DNA from: JADFQT01 sp965216025
GTDB lineage: Bacteria > Chloroflexota > Dehalococcoidia > Lucifugimonadales > UBA3495
Direction of reading: 5' to 3'
Assembly: GCA_965216025.1 (NCBI GenBank)
Contig: CBDCEX010000015.1
Span: 310,001 to 374,000, forward strand
Length of the DNA stretch: 64,000 bases
In this document: in pieces, positions 42,637 to 50,084 of the stretch
Layout: each line of letters starts with the position of its first letter
How positions within the stretch are numbered: the first letter of the stretch is position 1
Notes under the pieces: model-generated
The model's input: the letters and a program-made list of their open reading frames with translations, nothing else
Told to the model about the DNA's origin: nothing
The model's database searches: none
Made by a program: the position numbers and the translations under genes

Positions 42637-42657
42637 CTAGGGCCTACGCTGATCAAG

Positions 42658-42696
42658 GTTAATAAAAGTTAGCAAAAGGTGAATAGAAAGTTAATC
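42658..42696 (+). promoter_or_regulatory. Array of 10-11-bp direct repeats upstream of the receiver gene
   Basis: GTTAATAAAA (42658), GTTAGCAAAAG (42668), GTGAATAGAAA (42679) and GTTAATC (42690) are spaced 10, 11 and 11 bp. Helix-turn-spaced direct repeats of this kind are the usual binding pattern of OmpR/PhoB-type regulators. The array ends 41 bp before the start codon of the receiver protein. Confidence 0.5.
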
Positions 42697-42737
42697 AACC
42701 GACTCAAATGTAATCTTTACGGGAGGCCTGCGGCTTA

Positions 42738-43142
42738 ATGAAGAAGATTTTACTGGTAGATGACCACGCCCCCACCAGATTAATGTTCAGCAAGATTCTG
42801 GCCCAACAGGGTGCCAACTACGAATTTTTAGAAGCCCGCAATGGGGAGGAGGCCTGCGAAACCGCCCTGGAAGCCAAGCCCGACTTGATTTTGATGGACG
42901 TTTCGATGCCGGTAATGGACGGCTACGAGGCCCTGGCCAGCCTCAAGGAGGACCCGGAAACTCAGGCCATTCGGGTCTTGATGTTGACTGGTTTAGATTT
43001 GCCTTTCCAGCAAAAACTGGCCTACGAGCTGGGCGCCTTTGGCTATGTGGTTAAACCCGTTAGGCTGGACGAGATGAATCAAACCGTGAAGCTGGCCCTG
43101 GACCACCGGCGTAAAAGTTGCCGGGCACCCGCCGCCCGGTAA
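42738..43142 (+). CDS. Single-domain response regulator (receiver)
   Basis: 134 aa, only a CheY-like receiver. Acidic pocket DD at residues 8-9, phospho-acceptor Asp54 in LILMDVSMPVMDGYEAL, Thr in VLMLTGLD and Lys in GYVVKPVR. There is no output domain; the last ~15 residues are a basic tail. It starts at ATG 42738 with GGGAGG about 12 bp upstream. There is no adjacent kinase. It could be a phosphorelay intermediate or act by protein contact. It may be controlled through the repeat array in front of it. Confidence 0.92.
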   Translation: MKKILLVDDHAPTRLMFSKILAQQGANYEFLEARNGEEACETALEAKPDLILMDVSMPVMDGYEALASLKEDPETQAIRVLMLTGLDLPFQQKLAYELGAFGYVVKPVRLDEMNQTVKLALDHRRKSCRAPAAR

Positions 43143-43250
43143 CTCGCCCTCGAACCCTCCGACTACCCACCTTGGCTGCAATGCAAAACCGCACTGGCCT
43201 CCCGGCAGCGGGTACTGTAAAATGAGCCCCGACCGGATAGACGTTGGCGC

Positions 43251-44066
43251 ATGGGGGCAGGCATGGACCTGGAACTGGAAGGTAAGACAGCGCTGGTTAC
43301 CGGAGGCAGTCGGGGCATAGGGAAGGCCATCGCTCGGGAACTAGCCACCTGCGGTTGCAGCGTGGTGCTCACCGCACGGGGCGTCGAGGCGCTGGACTTG
43401 ACGGCCAGGGAGCTGGCTCAGGAAACCGGCCAGCAGGTTACCGGCGTTCCCTGCGACCTTACCAGTACCGAGGAAGTGGAGCGGATGGTGCAGGAAGCCG
43501 CCAACACTTTGGACGCCCGCATTGAGATATTGGTCAATAACGCGGCCGCGCCGGAGGGCCTGGCCCGAGGCCCCCTTGCCGGCATCAAAGACGAGGACGT
43601 CCTCAACGACCTGAACACCAAGGTGATGGGTTATCTTAGGTGTGCCCGCGCCGTTGCTCCCTACATGGTCCGCCAGAACTGGGGCCGCATCATCAACATT
43701 GGCGGTACCTCCGCCCGCCGCGCCAGCGGCAACCTCAGCGCCGGGGTACGGAACGCCGGCCTGGTCAACTTCACCAAGTACCTGGCCGAAGACTTGGGTC
43801 CCTCCGGGGTCACCGTCAACATTGTTCATCCGGGCACCACCCGTACCGAGCGCAGCGGCCCGATGTATCAGGAACAAGCCCAGCAGTTGGGTATCACGGT
43901 GGAGGAGGTGGAAGCGCGGGTCGCCTCCGGAAACTCTACCAAGCGCATCGTGGACGCCCGAGAGCTGGCCTATGTGGTGGCTTTTCTCGCCTCGCCTCGC
44001 TCCATCGCCATCAGCGAGGAGGTGATCTCGGCTAGTGGCGGCGCCGGTCAGGCTGTGTTTCACTAA
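43251..44066 (+). CDS. Short-chain dehydrogenase/reductase lacking the usual YxxxK
   Basis: 271 aa (ATG 43263, giving MDLELEGK, is an alternative start). Rossmann fold with the NAD(P) motif TGGSRGIGKAIARELA, NNAAAPEG and IINIGGTSARRASGN, so the fold and the NNAG- and Ser-region equivalents are present. Where the catalytic Tyr-x-x-x-Lys should be, the sequence is LSAGVRNAGLVNFTKYL, so both Tyr and Lys appear to be missing. HPGTTRTERS and a C-terminal SEEVISASGGAG follow as in classical SDRs. It may be a non-classical reductase or a catalytically altered member. Single gene, intact. Confidence 0.85.
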   Translation: MGAGMDLELEGKTALVTGGSRGIGKAIARELATCGCSVVLTARGVEALDLTARELAQETGQQVTGVPCDLTSTEEVERMVQEAANTLDARIEILVNNAAAPEGLARGPLAGIKDEDVLNDLNTKVMGYLRCARAVAPYMVRQNWGRIINIGGTSARRASGNLSAGVRNAGLVNFTKYLAEDLGPSGVTVNIVHPGTTRTERSGPMYQEQAQQLGITVEEVEARVASGNSTKRIVDARELAYVVAFLASPRSIAISEEVISASGGAGQAVFH

Positions 44067-44127
44067 CCTTCCGGCCTCGGGTAATGCCCAGGAGGGTGTC
44101 GGAAATGTCATTGGGAGAAGTCACGAT

Positions 44128-44245
44128 GTAATCGGGGCGACGAAGCAATCCCAGAGGGGCTAGATTGCTTCGCGGAGTTTATTCTGAGCGCAGCCGAAGG
44201 GCTGCTCTGTAAATAGCCCGTTCGCCCTTCGAGAGCCTCAGGACG
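44128..44245. repeat. Dispersed intergenic repeat R3b (gene-free 44067-44409)
   Basis: Contains CGAAGCAATC..AGATTGCTTCG arms, and at 44203-44243 a segment that is the reverse complement of the window start (1-43). 44067-44409 has no gene; more low-complexity sequence of the same family (AGCATGATAACTCGCAATGAC) runs on to ~44350. Confidence 0.6.
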
Positions 44246-44409
44246 AACGGGATCCCTAACGCTCGTGGTGAGCCCGTCGAACCATGAGCCGAGGGGAATC
44301 CATTTTCATCTGTCGGTGGCGCTCCGCCGGAGCATGATAACTCGCAATGACGAAAAGCGGGCTTCTCACGCACATTTAGGTTTTTCATTTTGCGAATTAG
44401 GAGAGAATC

Positions 44410-44721
44410 ATGATCAAGGTTACTGTTCTTTACCCCAACGAGGAAGGCAAAAAGTTCGACATGGATTACTACACGGGTACGCACATGCCGCTGGTGCATT
44501 CACGCCTGGATTCCATGGGCCTGCTGCGCACTGAAGTGGAAAAGGGCGTAAGCAGCGCCGATCCCAACGCGCCGGCCCCCTTCGTGGCCATTGGTGTGCT
44601 GTATTTCAATACGGTCGAAGAAGTCCATGAAGGGTTCAAGACCCACGGGCGGGAGGTCATGGGAGATATCCCCAACTATACCGATATTTCACCCCAAATC
44701 CAGATCAGCGAAATCGTGTGA
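44410..44721 (+). CDS. EthD-family protein
   Basis: 103 aa. A small alpha+beta ferredoxin-like protein of the EthD family: IKVTVLYPNEEGKKFDMDYY with the THMPLVHSRL segment, then VEEVHEGFKTHGREVMGDIP and TDISPQIQISEIV. These proteins are dimeric. One member is required for ethyl tert-butyl ether degradation, but the biochemical role of most is unknown. ATG start preceded by AGGAGAG. Single gene. Confidence 0.88.
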   Translation: MIKVTVLYPNEEGKKFDMDYYTGTHMPLVHSRLDSMGLLRTEVEKGVSSADPNAPAPFVAIGVLYFNTVEEVHEGFKTHGREVMGDIPNYTDISPQIQISEIV

Positions 44722-44807
44722 ACCGTGTTTCGAGCATTACGTTCGCCCTTTGGTCCGCAGCCAATTCTGAGCACATCCGGGTGTAAATCCGGCGTATATA
44801 GCTGATC

Positions 44808-46466
44808 ATGTCCCAGCCACCCGCTGCCCAAAGCCTGGATAATCTCTCCCAGCGCCTGATAGCAGAGCATTGGGACTTCTACCCTACTGCCGGCAGCCGC
44901 ATCGGCCGCCATGAGTATGATGGACGCCTCCCCGACCTGTCGCCGGCTCGGGTCCGGCGACGCCTGGAGGAGCTGAGAAGAGGCCTGGGCCAGCTTTTTG
45001 CTCTGCCCCAGCAAGACCTGTCGTCCGACCAGCGGCTCAGCTACCGCCTGATGGAGCTGTTCTTAAAGCGAGAACTGTTCAATCTGGAGGACTGGCGTCC
45101 TCTGGAAAACAACCCCATGCGGCAGGTGGGCTTCTTGAACGTCGGCGGGTATGTCCGGCGCGACTACGCTCCGCTGGCGGACCGGCTGCGTTCCGCTACC
45201 CAGGCGCTGGGGCAGGTCCTCGACTTTACGGAAGCGCTGGACTCATCGCTGGAGCCGGAGCTGGGCCGCCCAGTGCTTGAGATGAGTATTGAGAGCTATT
45301 CGGGCATGGCCCGGTTCTATCGGGTGGACCTAGGCCGGGCCGTCGCAGATTTTACCGATAGATCTGTCTTAGAACCCTTCAATCAAGCCCGGGAAGCGGC
45401 GGCGCTGGCGGTGGAACGGTTCGTGGAGCGGCTTCAATTCAGGCTGGAACAGGCTAGGGAGGACTTTGCCATTGGCGCCAAGCTGTACGCTGGCATGCTG
45501 GCTACCGGGGAAGGGATAACCGCCAGCCTAGCCGAATTGGGCGCGCTGGGACAGGCGAATTTGGATGCCAACCTGGAACAGCTGGCGGCAGCGGCGGAGG
45601 CGGTCAAGCCAGGCTGGAGCATAAGAGAAACGGTGGCGGATATCGGTCGCCGGCATCCCTCTCCCGAAGGCCTGATACCGGAAACTCAGGATATGCTGGA
45701 AACCATCCGGCGGAGCCTAGTCGACCTGGACCTGATCTCCGTCCCCTCCGATGACCGATGCCAGGTGATGGAAACGCCCGCCTACATGCGCTATGCCTTC
45801 GCCGCCATGGATAGTCCCGGGTCTTTGGAAGAAAGGGCTACCGAATCCTTCTATTACGTGACTCCGGTGGAGGAGGAGTGGTCGGCTCAGCAGCGGGAGG
45901 AGTGGCTCTCGAATTTCAACTACGATACTCTACGTATCATATCGATTCACGAGGTATACCCCGGCCATTTCGTTCACCATCTGCACAGCCGGTACGGACG
46001 GCCGCTGCCCCTGGTGAACCGGGTGGCCACCTCCTACGCTTTTACTGAGGGCTGGGCCCATTACACTGAGCAGATGATGTTGGAAACCGACTACGGGGCG
46101 GGTCAGCCGACGCTGCGGGTTACCCAGCTGTTGGAAGCCCTGGTCCGCAATTGCCGGTATATCTGCTCGCTAGGGATGCACACCCAGGAGATGACGGTGG
46201 ACCAGGCCACCCAGTTTTTTATGGACCACGCCTATATGGAAGAGCTGCCGGCGCGGCGGGAAGCGCTGCGAGGCACCTTCGATCCTGGCTACCTGAACTA
46301 TACGCTGGGCAAGCTGATGATTCTGAAGTTGAGGGAGGATTTCCGCAAGGAACGGGGCAGTGACTACTCGCTCCGGGGGTTCCACGACCAGCTGCTGTCC
46401 TACGGCGCGCCGGCCCTGCCGCTGCTTAGGGAGGTCATGCTGACGCAACCCGGGAGTGCTCTTTGA
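44808..46466 (+). CDS. DUF885 family protein (putative metal-dependent hydrolase)
   Basis: 552 aa, mostly helical, soluble. The signature is SIHEVYPGHFVHHLHSRY (HExxxGH, likely zinc-binding), followed by FTEGWAHYTEQMML with the third ligand Glu and by a C-terminal LPARREALRGTFDPGYLNYT region. DUF885 proteins resemble M2/M32-type peptidase helical folds. No signal peptide, so cytoplasmic. It starts at ATG 44808, 86 bp after the EthD gene on the same strand. The substrate is unknown. Confidence 0.88.
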   Translation: MSQPPAAQSLDNLSQRLIAEHWDFYPTAGSRIGRHEYDGRLPDLSPARVRRRLEELRRGLGQLFALPQQDLSSDQRLSYRLMELFLKRELFNLEDWRPLENNPMRQVGFLNVGGYVRRDYAPLADRLRSATQALGQVLDFTEALDSSLEPELGRPVLEMSIESYSGMARFYRVDLGRAVADFTDRSVLEPFNQAREAAALAVERFVERLQFRLEQAREDFAIGAKLYAGMLATGEGITASLAELGALGQANLDANLEQLAAAAEAVKPGWSIRETVADIGRRHPSPEGLIPETQDMLETIRRSLVDLDLISVPSDDRCQVMETPAYMRYAFAAMDSPGSLEERATESFYYVTPVEEEWSAQQREEWLSNFNYDTLRIISIHEVYPGHFVHHLHSRYGRPLPLVNRVATSYAFTEGWAHYTEQMMLETDYGAGQPTLRVTQLLEALVRNCRYICSLGMHTQEMTVDQATQFFMDHAYMEELPARREALRGTFDPGYLNYTLGKLMILKLREDFRKERGSDYSLRGFHDQLLSYGAPALPLLREVMLTQPGSAL

Positions 46467-46569
46467 AGTGGCGCCAATTTGAGCGAGGAAGTGGCAGGAC
46501 TCCAGCTAACCGTTTCAATATGTCATCCCGGGCTCCTTCGGAATGACACGGGACGTTTTTAGCTAGACG

Positions 46570-47274
46570 CTAGGTTCGGAAAGTGACCTTGCGGAAGGCC
46601 TCGGCGTATTTGCAGCCGTTCTCGGCACCGACGTGCTGGGCCCAGTCCCTGACGAACTCCTCGACCTCGGCTTCGGTGCGGCTGGCCATCTGGCTTTGGT
46701 GGGCCTTTACCGCCGCGATTTTGACGGTTAACGAGCTTTCGATGTCGAGGTAGGTGTTGGCGAGCTCCGCTCCCCAGAAGAGTATGGTTCCGGTTTTATA
46801 GGGCTCGAGGCCCTCATCCCGCCACAGCTCGGCGAAATGCAAATGGTCTCGGGCGTAGGGGAAAACCGCGTCCAGGGTCACCTGTCCGGTGATGCGGTGA
46901 TCCCGATGCCAGGCAAGGTTCCGCCGGTAAGGCTCGGTACAGATCACCACTTGCGGCTGCACCCGCCGAATTTGCCGCACGATTTGCTTGCGAAATTCTG
47001 GGGTGTCTTCCAGCTCGCCGTCGGGATGGTGCAGCATCACTACGTCCTCCACTCCCAAAAGCCAAGCTGCCTGCACCTGCTCCTGTTCCCGGGTGGTGGC
47101 CAATTGCTCCGGCGTAACTCCCGGCTGGTCCGTGCCCTTGCTGCCATCGGTGCACAGCACGAAATGAACTTCAGCACCTTCCTTCACCCACTTGGCCACC
47201 GTGCCCCCGCACCATATCTCCGCGTCATCCGGATGTGGGGTAACTACCAGAACCCTCTCAGGGGTTTCTTCCAT
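46570..47274 (-). CDS. LmbE/PIG-L family deacetylase
   Basis: About 234 aa from ATG 47274 (MEETPERVLVV); the upstream extension to 47367 looks noncoding. Zinc-binding motif PHPDDAEIWCGG at the N terminus and the third ligand in NLAWHRDHRITGQ. Members remove N-acetyl groups from sugars such as GlcNAc-inositol or bacillithiol precursors. It has the 230-aa length typical of BshB/LmbE proteins. Without a pathway cluster the substrate remains unknown. Followed by no gene on the same strand. Confidence 0.9.
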   Translation of the reverse strand: MEETPERVLVVTPHPDDAEIWCGGTVAKWVKEGAEVHFVLCTDGSKGTDQPGVTPEQLATTREQEQVQAAWLLGVEDVVMLHHPDGELEDTPEFRKQIVRQIRRVQPQVVICTEPYRRNLAWHRDHRITGQVTLDAVFPYARDHLHFAELWRDEGLEPYKTGTILFWGAELANTYLDIESSLTVKIAAVKAHQSQMASRTEAEVEEFVRDWAQHVGAENGCKYAEAFRKVTFRT

Positions 47275-47861
47275 CCCCAGACTGCCTCCAGCTCTACTTT
47301 GTTGTCCCCTATTGGTCCCTATTGTTCCCAGGCGGCCCTCGCCACTCGGCTCGAATCCTTCGGTCACCCTGGTCCCTACTCCATTTACCGGCGGAACCCG
47401 TAGCGTTTATTCTAACGGGTAGACCCGATGACCCTGGCCTATGGTACACAAAGAGAGAAACGGGTTCAACTCGACGGTCACCCCGGCCGCCGACGCCTGT
47501 CCAGGTTAATTCCTCCGAACCCGTGAGGTGCGGTTAGCCGGGTTAATAGCTGTTGCCGCTGGTCTGACCGACAGCGGACCAACAGCTTGCCTGGCGGGAT
47601 TAACGCCCGTATCTCCCGGTTATTCAAATGTTGGAACAGTTTCGCGGCCACTGGAGGGCTTTAACTGGGGATTCAGGTCAGGGCATGGGGTGAGAATTGC
47701 CGGGGAGGAAGGTACTGGGGATAGAGTTCCATGGTTTGGCCACGGCAGTCGGGGTTAACTGGGGTCAATCACGTGCTGCTTGGTTGCGGCAAGCCCTTTC
47801 AGCCCAAAACCAGCTATCAGCCCTTGTTCGCGTACGCCGTTACCGAGGGAGTAAGAAAGTG
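47275..47861. other. Gene-free stretch
   Basis: Neither strand shows a supported gene; frames are short and lack family similarity. A hairpin CAGCTGTTGG-like pair occurs near 47548-47590 (AGCTGTTGCCGCT..ACAGCGGACCAACAGCT). I see no known RNA in it. Confidence 0.4.
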
Positions 47862-47933
47862 TCGGGGCGGGCAGATTCGAACTGCCGACCTCCTGGTCCC
47901 AAACCAGGCGCCCTGCCGCTGGGCCACGCCCCG
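47862..47933 (-). tRNA. tRNA-Pro (anticodon TGG)
   Basis: On the minus strand the acceptor stem CGGGGCG pairs with CGCCCCG. The anticodon arm is CCTGG-TTTGGGA-CCAGG, giving anticodon TGG, and the T arm is GGCAG-TTCGAAT-CTGCC. Discriminator base A; the CCA end is not encoded. The cloverleaf is complete with no mispaired stem of note. Confidence 0.95.
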
Positions 47934-48110
47934 TTTTAGCTGATTTCGGCTGCCACGGCTGGTTAGCAGCTCAAGATTCAGGAAGCTGCTAACAGAAGTG
48001 ACCAGCTGATTGTACCGCCATTGCCAGCAGGGACGCTAGCGAATCCTCCCCAGGGGCATACAGGTTGTGTGATTAGAAAGGGCTACGGCTTTCCAGCTGC
48101 CAGCGCCGAA

Positions 48111-48239
48111 TTAGGAGAGTATTCCCGCGATGGAAATGAGGAAGAGGATGATAACGAAGCCAGCAGCGGCACCTGAGCAGCCTAAACAGCCTAAGCCGCC
48201 CCAACGTATCGAGGAACCAGCCCTCTCTTCACTGCAGAG
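48111..48239 (-). CDS. Possible small Gly/Cys-rich membrane protein
   Basis: An open frame immediately after the cupredoxin lipoprotein gene, ending GAAAGFVIILFLISIAGILS, preceded by a GLGCLGCSG patch. The last 20 residues would be one membrane helix. No clear start codon or ribosome site; the 5' end overlaps the end of the lipoprotein gene. It might be a small membrane partner of that lipoprotein or just chance. Confidence 0.3.
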   Translation of the reverse strand, partial: LCSEERAGSSIRWGGLGCLGCSGAAAGFVIILFLISIAGILS

Positions 48240-49344
48240 AGCTGTAGAACTTCTCCATAGTATGAAGATCAACCTTGCGGGCTCTTTCTTGGAATTGAGA
48301 TAGAGTCATCCGGTAAACGATATCGAATTCCTCGTTTAGTTGGTATACATATCCATCATCTATGCCCGCCTTCAGTAAAATAATGCAACCGGGTTCCATC
48401 AGAAAGCCATCGCTGATTATTCTCAAAAAGCCCGCCTCGTCTTCCTCATGTAGATTAACGGCCTTTACCGACACCTGGTCTGAACCATACTTGTCTACAA
48501 GAGCTTTGTATTCTTGGGTACGTTTTATGCGCAGGATACCCTCCTCCTCTATGATGGGCGTAGCCGATGGGGACGGGTACGACGCGGGTGTGGGAGTGGC
48601 CACAGGAACCGCGAATTCGCCAAACATGAGGAAGTTGTGGCCTGGGAAGGTGCAAACAAACTGGTAGGCGCCGGCCTGAGGAGCGGTAAAACGGACCTCA
48701 GCCGCCTCGCCGGGGTTCACCAGCCTGGTATTAGCAATCACGTCTGGGTCTCCGGCTTGGACATAGTCGTTGTCCGGGCCTGCCGCAATCCCCCGCTGGG
48801 CAACCTGGTTCCCGGTCCCGTCCAGCACCATCACCCAGTTGTGCTGTACAAGGCGGGATTCGTTGCTAAAGCACAAGACCACATCGGTGCCGGCGGCGAC
48901 TTCAAACTTGTCTTTATCGAATTGAAGTACGTCGCCCTTCACTTTGATTTCCAAGTTTGGGTTTTCGCAGAGGTCTGTGGGCGGACACTGCGGCGGGAAG
49001 ACTTCCCCAAATCCCGCCGTCACACTTTTGTCCGAGTCCATTGTGATTTCAGCCGTAGAAGCCGAACCCTGAGCTTCTCCTGACCACCCAACAAAGGCCC
49101 AGTACGGAGTATCTTTACACTCATGGTGGACGGGAGGCGAAGTTGTCAACCTCACCACCGTTCCATAAGGGTAGCTACCGTCTTGGCCTGGCGGTGGGTT
49201 CAGCGTGACAGTTCCCCCAAAGCCTGAAGGTAAGATGTTCACAGTCAGTCTGTAACTGGGCGGCCGATCGGTTGTTGGTGTGGCACTGCAGGCTGCCAGC
49301 AGCGCTGAGAGCGCCAATGCTAGAAGGAGCGCGAACTTGAGCAC
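48229..49344 (-). CDS. Lipoprotein with bacterial-repeat and cupredoxin domains
   Basis: 371 aa, GTG start after AGGAGG. Signal peptide MLKFALLLALALSALLAAC with lipidation Cys19. Residues ~30-110 form an InlB-B/bacterial-repeat beta module (GGTVTLNPPPGQ; WAFVGWSGEAQGS). Residues ~130-245 are an azurin/plastocyanin-like fold (GDVLQFDKDKFEVAAGTDVV, then SRLVQHNWVMVL) with the copper ligands His (QHNW), Cys and His (VCTFPGHN) and Met (FLMFG), so a type 1 copper centre is likely. The last ~100 residues have no family. It is probably an outer-face electron carrier or sensor. Confidence 0.85.
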   Translation of the reverse strand: MLKFALLLALALSALLAACSATPTTDRPPSYRLTVNILPSGFGGTVTLNPPPGQDGSYPYGTVVRLTTSPPVHHECKDTPYWAFVGWSGEAQGSASTAEITMDSDKSVTAGFGEVFPPQCPPTDLCENPNLEIKVKGDVLQFDKDKFEVAAGTDVVLCFSNESRLVQHNWVMVLDGTGNQVAQRGIAAGPDNDYVQAGDPDVIANTRLVNPGEAAEVRFTAPQAGAYQFVCTFPGHNFLMFGEFAVPVATPTPASYPSPSATPIIEEEGILRIKRTQEYKALVDKYGSDQVSVKAVNLHEEDEAGFLRIISDGFLMEPGCIILLKAGIDDGYVYQLNEEFDIVYRMTLSQFQERARKVDLHTMEKFYSSLQ

Positions 49345-49523
49345 AGTGATGCCTCCTATCTGGTCTAAGTGTCATGACGATGCCAGGCAGCAGAAAGTTC
49401 CTGCGGCTGAATAAGATCCGACTGCGCGGGGACTGGAAGCGTATGGACAGGTGGGGGGTGGACCGCCGCGGGATGGCTTTCCAACCCCCGAAAATCGTCA
49501 CAACCGGAAGTGGCTCGCCGGCG

Positions 49524-49966
49524 CTACTCGTCGGGGCGGCCAGCTTCCTGGGCAGTAGTCAAATACTCCTCGTGCTCCCAGACCTGCCTGCGCTGGTCCG
49601 GGCCCGGGGGCGCCACCAGCCGCACCCGCCACCGCATCCTGGTAAGGAACAGAAGGTTCAAAAAGTGGGAGCCACCCAGTATACCACCAGCACCAGGCCC
49701 ACCTTCATGCTGACCTGCTCGCTCACTCCCGACATTTCCTGTAAAGCGGTGCTGGAGCCAATTTTGATCGCCAGGGTCACGAAGCCGATACTGACCAGGT
49801 AGGCTCCCACCACGAGCATGTGGTTTACCGAGTCGGCCAGGTCTTCCTTGCCCTGAAAAACCTCCACCAGAAATACCCGGCCGTTCTTGTGGAGAGTCCA
49901 GCTGACCCAGATGGCCACAGGCAGGCAAATGACCAGATACCAAAACTCAATCCAAAAAGTTACCAT
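49524..49966 (-). pseudogene. Membrane protein, C-terminal part frameshifted
   Basis: Frame 1 (49966-49658) encodes three membrane helices (MVTFWIEFWYLVICLPVAIW; VGAYLVSIGFVTLAIKI; VGLVLVVYW) and then stops. The expected basic tail, GSHFLNLLFLTRMRWRVRLV, continues in the next frame to 49524. The change lies near 49675-49685. The architecture (short N-tail, three helices, basic C-tail beginning HFLNL) is that of a small inner-membrane protein of unknown role. A sequencing error is as likely as a true mutation. It is not obviously linked with neighbouring genes. Confidence 0.6.
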
Positions 49967-50084
49967 GGAATCCTCCTTTTTTGGGTAGTCTTGACTAGGA
50001 TAGTCTTGGGGTTTTGTTTTTCGGGGGGGGGGGCCGCGCTATGCGGAGTTAATCAGCCGGTGCGGTCAGGGTGGCGCCACTACG

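Noticed and set aside
47275..47861. Possible structured RNA next to tRNA-Pro
   Set aside because: Some short hairpins are present but nothing matches a known RNA family that I can recognise.
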